A DNA stretch of 64,000 nt from Couchioplanes caeruleus (GCF_003751945.1 NZ_RJKL01000001.1:5394001-5458000), one strand, 5' to 3'. Shown: positions 44,769 to 53,783, counted from the first letter of the stretch. Made by a program: numbers and translations. The notes: generated from the letters alone by a model not told the origin.

Positions 44769-45794
44769 TCAGTCCTTGTTCGGCTCGGGGTGGTTGTAGG
44801 TGATCTTGCGGAGGGGGAATTCCTGATCGTCGCCGAACGGTGACGGGCCGCCCGCGTTCTGCGACAGCAGCTCGGCGACGTCCATCTTGCCGTCCGGACC
44901 CACCGGCGGGCCTTGCGGCAAGCGGGCGCCGGCCCCGGACAGGCCCGCCGCCACGCCGGTGACGCCCTCGGAGGTGCTCGGGGCCATGCTCTCGCCGCTG
45001 CGGCTGCGGGTCGGGATGCCGCCGTGGCCGATCGAGGCGTCCTCGAGCTGGTCGCGGCGGAAGATCTTGCGGCCCAGCCAGACCAGGGGGTCGTAGCGGC
45101 GGTCCACCACCCGTTCCTTCATCGGGATGATGGCGTTGTCAGTGATCTTGATGTGTTCGGGGCAGACCTCGGTGCAGCACTTGGTGATGTTGCAGTAGCC
45201 GAGGCCCTGGCTCGCCTGCGCGTACTCCTTGCGGTCCGTACGGTCGTCGAGCGGGTGCATGTCCAGCTCGGCCGCCCGGATGAAGTAGCGCGGCCCGCTG
45301 AACGCCTTCTTGTTCTCCTCGTGGTCGCGCACGACGTGGCAGGTGTTCTGGCACAGGAAGCATTCGATGCACTTGCGGAACTCTTGCGAGCGTTCGACGT
45401 CGATCTGCTTCATCCGGTAGTCGCCCGGCCTGACCCCGGGCGGCGGGGCGAACGCGGGTGTCTCACGGGCCTTCTCGTAGTTGAAGGACACGTCCGTCAC
45501 CAGGTCGCGGATCACCGGGAAGGTGCGCAGCGGCGTGATGGTGACGGTCTCGTTCTCCTCGAACGTGGACATCCGCGTCATGCAGCCCAGTCGCGGCTTG
45601 CCGTTGATCTCCATCGAGCAGGAGCCGCACTTGCCCGCCTTGCAGTTCCAGCGGCAGGCCAGGTCGGGGGTCTCAGTCGCCTGGAGCCGGTGAATGATGT
45701 CGAGGACGACCTCGCCGTCGTTGACCTCGACCTGGAAGTCCTGGATCTCGCCGCCGGACTCGTCGCCTCGCCAGACCCGGAAATGGCGCTTCAT
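44769..45794 (-). CDS. sdhB: Succinate dehydrogenase iron-sulfur subunit with long C-terminal tail
   Basis: A 341-residue electron-transfer subunit. The [2Fe-2S] cysteines are in CRWNCKAGKCGSC, and the [4Fe-4S]/[3Fe-4S] cysteines in CIECFLCQNTC and CCTEVCPEHIKI. After the usual end near residue 250 it carries about 90 additional residues rich in Gly, Pro and Ser (GGIPTRSRSGESMAPS and on), which are likely disordered. It begins in the TGATG overlap with sdhA. The three-gene layout and the shape of SdhC match Sdh1 of mycobacteria. Confidence 0.95.
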   Translation of the reverse strand: MKRHFRVWRGDESGGEIQDFQVEVNDGEVVLDIIHRLQATETPDLACRWNCKAGKCGSCSMEINGKPRLGCMTRMSTFEENETVTITPLRTFPVIRDLVTDVSFNYEKARETPAFAPPPGVRPGDYRMKQIDVERSQEFRKCIECFLCQNTCHVVRDHEENKKAFSGPRYFIRAAELDMHPLDDRTDRKEYAQASQGLGYCNITKCCTEVCPEHIKITDNAIIPMKERVVDRRYDPLVWLGRKIFRRDQLEDASIGHGGIPTRSRSGESMAPSTSEGVTGVAAGLSGAGARLPQGPPVGPDGKMDVAELLSQNAGGPSPFGDDQEFPLRKITYNHPEPNKD

Positions 45795-47704
45795 CAGTTG
45801 GCCTCCGTCGCGATTGCGTCGAATTCGGCGAGCTCCTGGTCCGTCAGGTACTTGCTGAGCTCCGTGCGCTTGAAGAGCCGCAGCAGTTCCTCGCGCATCT
45901 TCGGCAGCGGCTTGCGTTCCAGGTGCACGTCGCCGGCGTCGTCGAGCGAGCAGACCAGGTTGACCTTGCGCCATTCCGGACTCATCTTCGGGAAGTCCTC
46001 CCGGGTGTGCCCTCCGCGCGACTCCTCCCGCTCCAGCGCCGCCTTCGCCGTGCACTCCGAGACGACCAGCATGTTGCGCAGGTCCAGGGCGAGGTGCCAG
46101 CCCGGGTTGTACCGGCGGCCGCCCGTCGCGCCGACGTTCGCCACCCGCACCTTCAGCTCCTGCAGCCGCTTGAGGGCGTCGGACAGCTCACCCTCGCGCC
46201 GGATGATGCCGACCAGGTCGCCCATGACGGCCTGAAGATCCTGCTGCAAGGTGTACGGATTCTCGCCGCCGCTGCGGTTCAGCGGGGCGAGCGCGGTGTC
46301 CACCGCCCGTTCCACGTCCGCGGTCGACACCTTCGGCCGCTTGCCGAGGGCATCCGCGTACGCGGCCGCGTGCTCGCCCGCCCGCTTGCCGAACACCAGC
46401 AGGTCGGAGAGCGAGTTGCCGCCGAGCCGGTTGGAGCCGTGCATGCCGCCGGACACCTCACCCGCCGCGAACAGCCCCTCGACATGGCCGTGCGCCGCGC
46501 CGGAGTCGGGGTCGACCTCGACGCCGCCCATCACGTAGTGACAGGTCGGCCCGACCTCCATCGGCTCCTTGGTGATGTCGACGTCCGCCAGCTCCTTGAA
46601 CTGGTGGTGCATCGACGGCAGCCGCCGGATGATCGTCTCGGCGGGCATCCGGGTGGAGACGTCGAGGAAGACGCCGCCCGACTTGGTGCCCCGGCCCGCC
46701 TTGACCTCGCTGTTGATGGCGCGGGCCACCTCGTCACGGGGCAGCAGCTCCGGCGGGCGCCGGTTGTTGTCCGGGTCGGTGTACCAGCGGTCGGCCTCCT
46801 CCTCGGTGTCCGCGTACTGGTGGCGGAACACGTCGGGGACGTAGTCGAACATGAACCGCTTGCCGTCGGAGTTGCGCAACACGCCGCCGTCGCCGCGGAC
46901 CGACTCGGTGACCAGGATGCCCTTGACGCTGGGCGGCCAGACCATGCCGGTCGGGTGGAATTGCAGGAACTCCATGTTGATCAGCGTCGCGCCGGCCCGC
47001 AGAGCGAGCGCGTGGCCGTCGCCCGTGTACTCCCAGGAGTTCGAGGTCACCTTGTACGAGCGGCCGACGCCGCCCGTGGCCAGCACGACCGCGGGCGCCT
47101 CCAGCAGGATGAACTCGCCGGACTCGCGGTAGTAGCCGAACGCCCCGGCGATGCGGTCGCCGTCGAGCAGCAGCTCGGTGATGGTCGTCTCGGCGAAGAC
47201 CCGGATCCTGGAGTCGTAGTTGCCGGTCTCCGCGAAGTCCTCCTGCTGCAGCGAGACGATCTTCTGCTGCAGCGTACGGATGAGCTCCAGGCCGGTGCGG
47301 TCGCCGACGTGCGCGAGGCGGGGATACTCGTGGCCGCCGAAGTTCCGCTGGGAGATCTTGCCGTCCTTCGTACGGTCGAAGAGTGCGCCGTACGTCTCCA
47401 GCTCCCAGATCCGCTCCGGGGCCTCCTTCGCGTGCAGCTCCGCCATCCGGAAGTTGTTGAGGAACTTGCCGCCGCGCATGGTGTCACCGAAGTGCACCAT
47501 CCAGTTGTCGCGGCTGTTCACGTTCCCCATCGCCGCGGCGGCGCCGCCCTCGGCCATGACCGTGTGGGCCTTGCCGAACAGCGACTTCGAGATGATGGCG
47601 GTCTTCTTGCCGGCGAGCCGGGCCTCGATGGCGGCGCGCAGACCGGCCCCGCCCGCGCCGATGACGACGACGTCGTAGTGGTGTCGTTCGATTCGCGTAG
47701 TCAT
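45794..47704 (-). CDS. sdhA: Succinate dehydrogenase flavoprotein subunit
   Basis: A 636-residue FAD subunit that oxidises succinate to fumarate. Dinucleotide site VVIGAGGAGLRAAIEARLAGKKTAIISK; HTVMAEGGAAAAMGN is the FAD-attachment region with the histidine; HPTGMVWPPSVKGILVTESVRGDGG and the C-terminal GRGTKSGGVFLDVSTRMP contribute to the active site. Located between sdhC and sdhB. Confidence 0.97.
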   Translation of the reverse strand: MTTRIERHHYDVVVIGAGGAGLRAAIEARLAGKKTAIISKSLFGKAHTVMAEGGAAAAMGNVNSRDNWMVHFGDTMRGGKFLNNFRMAELHAKEAPERIWELETYGALFDRTKDGKISQRNFGGHEYPRLAHVGDRTGLELIRTLQQKIVSLQQEDFAETGNYDSRIRVFAETTITELLLDGDRIAGAFGYYRESGEFILLEAPAVVLATGGVGRSYKVTSNSWEYTGDGHALALRAGATLINMEFLQFHPTGMVWPPSVKGILVTESVRGDGGVLRNSDGKRFMFDYVPDVFRHQYADTEEEADRWYTDPDNNRRPPELLPRDEVARAINSEVKAGRGTKSGGVFLDVSTRMPAETIIRRLPSMHHQFKELADVDITKEPMEVGPTCHYVMGGVEVDPDSGAAHGHVEGLFAAGEVSGGMHGSNRLGGNSLSDLLVFGKRAGEHAAAYADALGKRPKVSTADVERAVDTALAPLNRSGGENPYTLQQDLQAVMGDLVGIIRREGELSDALKRLQELKVRVANVGATGGRRYNPGWHLALDLRNMLVVSECTAKAALEREESRGGHTREDFPKMSPEWRKVNLVCSLDDAGDVHLERKPLPKMREELLRLFKRTELSKYLTDQELAEFDAIATEAN

Positions 47705-47720
47705 TGTGTGTGGGGGCCCT

Positions 47721-48527
47721 CTAGTTGATGAAGCGCAGGTCGGGCCACCAGCCGGCCGCGAGCGCCATGATGTAGAAGTCGGTCAGCGCGAGGGTGCCGA
47801 GGGTGACCCAGGCGAGCATCATGTGCCGGGCGTTGAGCTTCGACACGAACGTCCAGAACCGGTACCGCACCGGGTGCTTCGAGAAGTGCTTCAGCCGCCC
47901 GCCCGCGATGTGCCGGCACGAGTGGCACGACAACGTGTACGCCCACAGCATCACCACGTTGACCACCAGGATCACGTTCCCCAGCCCGAACCCGAACTCG
48001 TCACCGGAGCGGAACGCGACGACCGCGTCCCACGTGTTGATCACCGAGATGATCCCGGCGGCGTAGAACGCGTACCGGTGCAGGTTCTGGAAGACCAGCG
48101 GGAAGCGCGTCTCACCCGTGTATTTCTCGTGCGCGTCCGGCACGGCGCAGGCCGGTGGCGACAACCAGAACGCCCGGTAGTACGCCTTGCGGTAGTAGTA
48201 GCAGGTCATCCGGAACAGTAGGAGGAACGGCAACGTGAGCGCCGCCTCCGGGATCAGCCAGAAGTTGGGCAACGGCGTGCCGAACATGGCCGACCCGTCG
48301 ATGCACCGGTCGGTGAGACACGGCGAATAGAACGGCGTCAGATAGTGATACTGCTCGACGAAGAACCACTTGTGCATGAACACCCGGACAGTGGCGTAGA
48401 TCACCCACGCGCTCAGTCCCACGAAGGTGATCAGCGGCGGAAGCCACCACCGATCCGTACGCAACGTCTTCGCCGCGATGGCGGCGCGCGAACGCCCCGC
48501 ATCCGACCTCGTTGCCGTCGTCGTCAT
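47721..48527 (-). CDS. sdhC: Succinate dehydrogenase cytochrome b subunit (Sdh1-type)
   Basis: A 268-residue integral membrane subunit with about five transmembrane segments. Several histidines fit haem ligation (QNLHRYAFYAAGI, CHSCRHIAGGRLKHFSKHP, ARHMMLAWVTLG). No sdhD follows, which matches the single-anchor Sdh1 enzymes of mycobacteria and relatives (family knowledge). ATG 48527 is preceded by GGGAGAG. It is the first gene of sdhCAB. Confidence 0.93.
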   Translation of the reverse strand: MTTTATRSDAGRSRAAIAAKTLRTDRWWLPPLITFVGLSAWVIYATVRVFMHKWFFVEQYHYLTPFYSPCLTDRCIDGSAMFGTPLPNFWLIPEAALTLPFLLLFRMTCYYYRKAYYRAFWLSPPACAVPDAHEKYTGETRFPLVFQNLHRYAFYAAGIISVINTWDAVVAFRSGDEFGFGLGNVILVVNVVMLWAYTLSCHSCRHIAGGRLKHFSKHPVRYRFWTFVSKLNARHMMLAWVTLGTLALTDFYIMALAAGWWPDLRFIN

Positions 48528-48617
48528 TGACGTCTCTCCCTGACAGTGCTGCGATGACGTGCTCTGCCGGCGGGCGCGCCTGAACCTGTCTGCCAGACGG
48601 GGGTGTGCGTCCGCAAT

Positions 48618-48628
48618 GTGTGGCACAC
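48618..48628. promoter_or_regulatory. Short palindrome upstream of sdhC
   Basis: GTGTGGCACAC is an 11-bp palindrome in the sdhC promoter region (48528-48678), embedded in ATGTGTGGCACACGTTACA. It resembles the half-sites of Crp-like or Rex-like regulators but does not match either consensus well. Confidence 0.3.
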
Positions 48629-48678
48629 GTTACAGCGAAGGTCAGCGGAATGCTGCGTAAGGGAGGGCTTACTGCACG

Positions 48679-49413
48679 CTACAGCTCCGGAGCGGCAAGT
48701 CGGCGGATAAGTCCGGAACATGCCGCCGGAGAGAGGCGCACCAGCTCGTCGGCCACGGCACCGCCGCCGCCGGTCCGGGGAGCGACGAAAAATGCCGGGG
48801 TACGGGACTTGGTCTGAGCGTCGAGAGCCTCGCTGAACGAGGTACGGGCGTCGAGCAACTGACGCCACATGTCCTCGGTCCGCTCGCCCTGCAACTGGGC
48901 CACGTAGAGCCGCACGGCGGCGTTCTCGTCGCGCACCGCGACGGCCCGGGCCGCCGGGGTCGCGGTCGCGCCGGGCGGAACGAGCCGGTTGAGCCGCTGC
49001 TCCAGCTCGAGGCACGCGGTGTCCCGCACGTGACGCTCCACCCGCGCCTCGCCGGTGTCGCCTCGGAAGTCGGCGACGGCGGAGACGACGGCGAGCCCAC
49101 CGGCGCAGAGCGCGACGACGACCAGGGCCGCGCCCGCGGCGATACCCCCGATGAACCACCGGCGCCGGCGTCGTCGGCGCGGGTCGTCCTCGGGTCCGGC
49201 GGGTGCGAGGCGAGCGGTTCTGGTCCGCCCCGAACCCTCGCCGGATGCGTTGCCACCCGCGGAGTCCGGGCGGGGTGTCTCGCCGTGAGCACCGGCCTCG
49301 CCGGCGCCCACGGCGGGCGGGCCGATCGTCGTGGCGTCGGCGCGTTCGACACCGGTGGCCGCGGTCGTGGCTCGGGGCGGGTCCGGATCCCGGTCGCGCG
49401 GGCTGTCGCTCAC
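48679..49413 (-). CDS. Hypothetical single-pass membrane protein
   Basis: A 244-residue protein. About 70 N-terminal cytoplasmic residues are Pro/Gly/Ala/Thr-rich and disordered; an Arg-rich stretch (RRRRRRRWFIG) precedes one transmembrane segment (GGIAAGAALVVVALCAGGLAVVSAV). The extracytoplasmic domain (residues about 115-244) has two cysteines, TACLELEQRLN and PAACSGLIRRL, that may pair. No family recognised. It is upstream of sdhC on the same strand but separated by 150 bp. Confidence 0.75.
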   Translation of the reverse strand: MSDSPRDRDPDPPRATTAATGVERADATTIGPPAVGAGEAGAHGETPRPDSAGGNASGEGSGRTRTARLAPAGPEDDPRRRRRRRWFIGGIAAGAALVVVALCAGGLAVVSAVADFRGDTGEARVERHVRDTACLELEQRLNRLVPPGATATPAARAVAVRDENAAVRLYVAQLQGERTEDMWRQLLDARTSFSEALDAQTKSRTPAFFVAPRTGGGGAVADELVRLSPAACSGLIRRLAAPEL

Positions 49414-49753
49414 CGCCTCAGTGAAGCACGCCGGTCAATCCGGCTCCCGGGAGCGCAGCGCTCCCGGGCGGGCCGGCACGTCGGCGTCTGTGGCGCGTTG
49501 CCCGAACTCGGGTGACGGTCGAGAAATTCTCTGCCCTGGAAGCTAGATTTTCTGGCCGGACCCGGCTAACGTTCTTCTCGTTGACGACAGAGATCTGCCA
49601 AAGACGCAGACGAGTGAGGCCGAGCGTCACGCAGGGCCCGGACACGTTCCGTGGCTCGCTCGGCACAGCGGTGGAGGAACACATCACCGCACGTGGCAAG
49701 GCAAAGTATGTGGAAGGTGAAGTCCCTGGCGAAATTCCAGGTCAGGGCGAACA

Positions 49754-49785
49754 GGCCGGGGCCCGACGCTGATCGGGTCCCGGCC
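49754..49785. terminator. 13-bp stem hairpin in the 49.4-50.1 kb gap
   Basis: GGCCGGGGCCCGA (49754-49766) pairs with TCGGGTCCCGGCC (49773-49785), with one G-T wobble, around CGCTGA. Terminator-like without a T-tract. Confidence 0.6.
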
Positions 49786-50081
49786 TGGCAAGACGTCCGC
49801 CGCACGTGCGTGAGGCCATGAAGTTGCGTGGGCTTCGGCACCGGTGGACAGCACCGCAGATATGGGAAGCAGAGGAAAGGGAGGGCTGAACACCGTTCTG
49901 GATCGCCCGCCGCCAGGCGTAGTTCCTGTGCCGGGGGCGGACACCGCAGTTTCCATCGAGCGAGAGGTGGTCTCCGGTCACGCTTATGCGATCCTCGCAC
50001 CCGAATCCGCCGACGGCGGCCGGTGCGGATACGACAACCCGACGAACCTGTCGGTAGATGGTGTTTCCAACCCGTAACCCT

Positions 50082-50109
50082 GGGCCCCGGCGCTCCCGCG
50101 CCGGGGCCC
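50082..50109. terminator. 12-bp perfect hairpin just upstream of the MerR-like gene
   Basis: GGGCCCCGGCGC (50082-50093) and GCGCCGGGGCCC (50098-50109) form a perfect stem around TCCC. It lies 7 bases before the ribosome-binding site GGAGGTG (50117-50123) of the MerR-like gene. It could terminate an upstream transcript or act as an attenuator for the gene itself. Confidence 0.7.
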
Positions 50110-50126
50110 TCGTCATGGAGGTGTAA

Positions 50127-50432
50127 ATGGCCCAACCCGACGACATGTTCGGCGACGATGACTACCCCGCCTACACGATGGGTCGCGCCGCGGAAATCGT
50201 CGGCGCCTCGCAGGACTTCCTGCGCCGGCTCGATGAGGCGAAATTGATCACCCCGTTCCGATCGGCCGGCGGGCACCGCCGCTACTCCCGCTACCAGCTG
50301 CGCCTTGCCGCGCGAGCCCGGGAGATGGTCGACCAGGGCACCGCCCTGGAAGCGGCCTGCCGGATCATCATCCTGGAAGACCAGCTCGAGGAAGCCCTCC
50401 GGCAGAACGAGAACCGCGAGCGCTCGCCATAG
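50127..50432 (+). CDS. MerR-type helix-turn-helix regulator
   Basis: A 101-residue protein with a single MerR DNA-binding domain: YTMGRAAEIVGASQDFLRRLDEAKLITPFRSAGGHRRYSRYQLRLAARAREMVDQGTALEAACRII. No effector domain follows, only a short acidic helix EDQLEEALRQNENRE that could dimerise. Small BldC/HspR-like MerR proteins in actinomycetes act in development or stress. A good ribosome-binding site precedes ATG 50127. Confidence 0.9.
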   Translation: MAQPDDMFGDDDYPAYTMGRAAEIVGASQDFLRRLDEAKLITPFRSAGGHRRYSRYQLRLAARAREMVDQGTALEAACRIIILEDQLEEALRQNENRERSP

Positions 50433-50467
50433 ACAGGCGCGCTTGAATCCCTCGCCTGGAGACCCGG

Positions 50468-51916
50468 TCAGCCGGAGGCATTGCCGGTGAAGTTCCAGGA
50501 GGCCAGGTGGAGGGCCGGTGCCGTGTAGCGGACGCCGGACCAGCGATCCGGGAGGGCGACCGTCTCGGTTCCGATGCCCAGAACCGAGCCCGGGCCCAGG
50601 GCCTGGGGGTAGGACTGGGTGAACCGCAGGTTGCCCACTGCCGCCGTCACTTCGCCGTTCTCGACCAGCCAGACGCCGTTGCGGGTGAGACCCGTGACCA
50701 CGAGGCTCTTCTGGTCGAGCACCCGGGTGTACCAGAGATCCGTGACGAGCAGCCCACGGTGCATGCCCGCCATCAGGGCGCGCGCCGTTGCCGCGACGGG
50801 TCCCGTGCCCGTCTGCCCACCGCCTCCCGGCGCCGAGCCGGAAGAGCGATCCGGCACGCCTCCGGGCGCCGAGCCAGGGGGACGGCCCGAGGCGCCCGCG
50901 GGTGCCGGTGCGGGAGCGAGGCGGAGGTCGGCGGCGATCGGGCCCCAGGAGCGGGACGCCGGGGAGGCGTGACCGGTGGAGACCGTGCCCGCCTCGGCCG
51001 CCGAGGTGCGGTCGTGGCTCACCGCTCGGGTCACGCCGGCCTCGACCAGGATGAGGGTGTCGCGGGGGGTGCCCTCCGCGTCGAAGGGCAGGGTGGCGCC
51101 CAGCGGCTCGTCGGCGATGGTGATGCTCTCGTCGAACTGCTGTGCGCCCAGCTCGGCGAACGACTGGTGCTGGGCGAACGCCTTGCCGTTGAAGCCGAAG
51201 CCGGCCAGGTTGTCGAGCAGGTCGGCCACCGCGGTCGGTTCGAGGACGACCTCGTAGCGGCCCGGCGGCAGCTCGATCGGCTGCGCGCCGGCCCGGGCCT
51301 TGGCCGCGGCGATGGCGCCGAGCTCGGCGCCGTCGAGGTCGGTGAGGCGCCCGCCGGCGCGGCGTGCCACGCCGTCGGCGCCGGCGAGCCGGGCGATGCC
51401 GTCCATCGCCGCGTCGGCGGACCGGCCCTTCACCGCCTGACCGAGCGTGTTGGCGAATCCGCCCGACGCGTACGCGGTGCGGCAGTATCCGGCCGTCTCC
51501 AGCCCGCCCGCGGCCCGGACGAACTCGCGGACCCGCGTGGCGCGTTCCTCGGGCCCGGCGGCCGCGGTCGCCTCGTCGAAGCCGGGGGCCGCAAGCAGCG
51601 GTGTGGGCGGGGTGAGCCCCGGCCAGGCGGTGTCGGGCGGTGACAGCCGGGCGGCGGCGATGGTGCGCTCCACCAGCGAGCGCAGGCCGTCGGCATCCGT
51701 CACCGTGGTGGAACCGCCGGCCGTACGCCCGTCGAGGTGCAGCCGCAACCGTACGGTCGTGGTGGCCTCGGCGACGTTCTGGTGGATCGCCGAGTTGGCG
51801 AACCGGGTCAGCGCCTCGGCCGAGTGCGCGGCGACCACCTCGGCCTCGGCCGCGGCACCGGCGAGCCGCCGGGTCAGTTCGACGACACGTGCCGCCAGGT
51901 CCAGCTCGGCGCTCAT
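50468..51916 (-). CDS. tldE: TldE/PmbA metallopeptidase-like protein
   Basis: Partner subunit of the TldD/TldE protease that in known cases processes peptide antibiotics and antitoxins. The 482-residue protein carries the TldE C-terminal domain (HRGLLVTDLWYTRVLDQKSLVVTGLTRNGVWLVENGEVTAAVGNLRF). Residues about 334-372 are an inserted Pro/Gly/Ser-rich loop with repeated GSAPGG units that has no counterpart in typical family members (my recollection). ATG 51916 overlaps the tldD stop. Confidence 0.92.
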   Translation of the reverse strand: MSAELDLAARVVELTRRLAGAAAEAEVVAAHSAEALTRFANSAIHQNVAEATTTVRLRLHLDGRTAGGSTTVTDADGLRSLVERTIAAARLSPPDTAWPGLTPPTPLLAAPGFDEATAAAGPEERATRVREFVRAAGGLETAGYCRTAYASGGFANTLGQAVKGRSADAAMDGIARLAGADGVARRAGGRLTDLDGAELGAIAAAKARAGAQPIELPPGRYEVVLEPTAVADLLDNLAGFGFNGKAFAQHQSFAELGAQQFDESITIADEPLGATLPFDAEGTPRDTLILVEAGVTRAVSHDRTSAAEAGTVSTGHASPASRSWGPIAADLRLAPAPAPAGASGRPPGSAPGGVPDRSSGSAPGGGGQTGTGPVAATARALMAGMHRGLLVTDLWYTRVLDQKSLVVTGLTRNGVWLVENGEVTAAVGNLRFTQSYPQALGPGSVLGIGTETVALPDRWSGVRYTAPALHLASWNFTGNASG

Positions 51917-53355
51917 CCGCGGACTCCTACCCGTACGCCGGTGAAGCGGGCCGGTGCGGCGGGATGGCCGGTATGGCCGACCTGGCCGGGCTGGCCCTTG
52001 CCGCAGTTGGGCGTGCCCCACGCCACGGTCTCGGAGGACAGCATGTCCATCGACTGCCAGAACTTCGGCCCGATGCCCGTGTAGGTGGGGTTGCGCAGCA
52101 TCCGCCCGCGCTTGCCATTCTTGATCTCGTAGCCGATCTCGCAGCCGAACTGGAAGTTGAGCCGGCGGTCGTCGATCGACCAGGAGCGGTTGATGTCCAT
52201 GAAAACGCCGTCGTCGGTGGCGGCGATCATCTCGTCGAGCGTGTGCGGGCCCGGCTCCAGGCCGACGTTGGTCATGCGGACCATCGGCAGCCGGGCCCAG
52301 CCGTCGGAGCGGACGCTGCCGGCGTAGTCGAGCCCGGCCACCGCCGCCGAGTCGCGCCCGGCGAGCACGCCGACCCAGATGCCGTCGCGGACGGCGTCGC
52401 GCTTGACGGCCGGGGAACCCTCGTCGTCATAGCCGAAGCTGCCGAGCGCGCCGGGGATCGTCGGGTCGATCGTGATGTTCATCAGCTCGGAGCCGTAGCG
52501 CAGGCTGCCGAGCCGGCCGAGGTCGAGCCACGACGTGCCGGCGAACGCGGCCTCCCAGCCGAGGATGCGGTCGAGCTCGATGGCGTGCCCGACGGACTCG
52601 TGGATCTGCAGGGCCAACTGCTCGCCTCCGAGGATGAGCGTGGTCTCCTCCGAGGGGCACAGCGGCGCGGTGAGCAGCGCGCGGGCCTCGTCGGCCATGC
52701 GGGCCGCGTGGTCGGTCAGCGCCAGCTCGTCGACGAGCTCCCAGCCGCGGCTGGCGTACTGCCCGCGGTGGGAGGGCCAGGACCGGCGCTGGATCTCGCT
52801 GTCGCCGTAGGCGCTGGCGGTGATGCCTGCCCCGCATTCGCGGACGTGCTGGTCGATGCGGTGGCCCTCGCTGGAGACGAACCACTTACGGGTGTCCCAG
52901 ATCTGGTAGAGGCCCTCGGCCAGGTCGGCGCCGGCGTCGCGGGCCGCGGCCGTGGCGGCGACCAGCAGGTCGCCCTTCGTGGACAGCGGCACGGAGAGCG
53001 GGTCCACCTCGCAGGGACTCGCCCAGCTCGCCGTCTGCGCGCGGGCCGGCACCAGGTCGATGGCGGGCCCGGGCACCCGCGCGCTGGCGGCGGCGATCTC
53101 GGCAGCCCGGCGCCCGGCGGCCCGTGCCGCGGCGGCGGAGAGGTCCGGCACGGCGTAGAAGCCCCAGCTCGAACCGACCAGCGCCCGCACCCCGATGCCC
53201 GCACTCTCGTCCGAGCTCAGATCCTCGATCTCGCCGTCACGGGCGCTCATGATCTCGGTGCGGCGCAGCATGACCCGGGCATCGGCATAGCGCGCCCCGG
53301 CATCCAGGGCGGCCTCGACCGCCGCGCCGGCCTCATCGAAGTGATCCACACTCAT
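51913..53355 (-). CDS. tldD: TldD metallopeptidase
   Basis: Catalytic subunit of the TldD/TldE zinc protease. The 480-residue protein has the HEx3H zinc motif in QIHESVGHAIELDR; a cysteine near the C terminus, in GTPNCGKGQPGQ, is the likely third metal ligand. It lies upstream of tldE in a tight pair. Its role in this organism is unknown; no RiPP precursor is obvious next to it. Confidence 0.95.
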   Translation of the reverse strand: MSVDHFDEAGAAVEAALDAGARYADARVMLRRTEIMSARDGEIEDLSSDESAGIGVRALVGSSWGFYAVPDLSAAAARAAGRRAAEIAAASARVPGPAIDLVPARAQTASWASPCEVDPLSVPLSTKGDLLVAATAAARDAGADLAEGLYQIWDTRKWFVSSEGHRIDQHVRECGAGITASAYGDSEIQRRSWPSHRGQYASRGWELVDELALTDHAARMADEARALLTAPLCPSEETTLILGGEQLALQIHESVGHAIELDRILGWEAAFAGTSWLDLGRLGSLRYGSELMNITIDPTIPGALGSFGYDDEGSPAVKRDAVRDGIWVGVLAGRDSAAVAGLDYAGSVRSDGWARLPMVRMTNVGLEPGPHTLDEMIAATDDGVFMDINRSWSIDDRRLNFQFGCEIGYEIKNGKRGRMLRNPTYTGIGPKFWQSMDMLSSETVAWGTPNCGKGQPGQVGHTGHPAAPARFTGVRVGVRG

Positions 53356-53397
53356 GCACCGACCCTATGGGACCGGTACGACAAATACGCGCCTACC

Positions 53398-53745
53398 TCA
53401 GCCCGGCGGCAGCAGATCCTCCGGCGAAATGGCGGCGACGACGGGCTCCGTCAGGTGCGACACCTCGCCGGCCTTGGTGACGGACCGCTCCTTGTACCTG
53501 CCGGCGACCAACTCGTAGAGATGCAGCGCCCCGGTCTGCTGCTCGACGAGCAGATACCAGGGAATCCCTGCAGCCTGCCGCAGAGCGAACTCGAGCTCGC
53601 TGGATATGTGCTGGCAGCGGGGGGTCGGGGCAGGGGTCACGTGCAGGCTCCGTCGAAGAGCTCGACGCGCTCGGGCGTCTCCGGCGAGCGCGAGGTAGTC
53701 CTCCTCCGTGATGGGCGAACCCCGGCCGAAGATGGCGGACGTCAT
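53398..53745 (-). pseudogene. Decayed Uma2-family (DUF820) nuclease gene
   Basis: A 115-residue reading frame that starts like Uma2 proteins (MTSAIFGRGSPITEEDYLALAGD) and ends like them (GIPWYLLVEQQTGALHLYELV to AAISPEDLLPPG), but is only about 60% of the usual 185-190 residues. The catalytic core between ELEFALRQAA and GIPWYLL is missing, apparently by an in-frame deletion of about 75 codons. In ARARRALRRSLHV a run of the alternative frame is seen, where relatives read ERVELFDGSLHV, consistent with two compensating single-base indels. Remnant of a duplicated Uma2 gene. Confidence 0.75.
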
Positions 53746-53783
53746 GGCGGCGATTGTCCTGTGACTAGAGCCTGTCCGACAGG

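Larger units (their letters stand above)
49414..50126. other. 713-bp gene-poor region with two strong hairpins
   Basis: Two short open frames are present on the plus strand. The first (49512-49772, or from the TTG at 49578) has low third-position GC; its TGA falls in the loop of the 49754-49785 hairpin. The second (ATG 49862 or GTG 49844, to the TAA at 50077) is also poor in third-position GC and ends five bases before the 50082-50109 hairpin. Neither has a convincing ribosome-binding site or recognised homology, so noncoding transcripts are at least as likely. Composition is less GC-rich than the surrounding genes. Confidence 0.4.

Noticed and set aside
50035..50110. A possible tRNA or riboswitch ahead of the MerR-type gene
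   Set aside because: No cloverleaf with a T-loop GTTCRA motif and no known riboswitch core sequence can be seen; only a terminator-like hairpin is clear.
53771..53783. CCTGTCCGACAGG palindrome as a mobile-element end
   Set aside because: No transposase or matching partner end is visible nearby; possibly only a small terminator or a chance palindrome.
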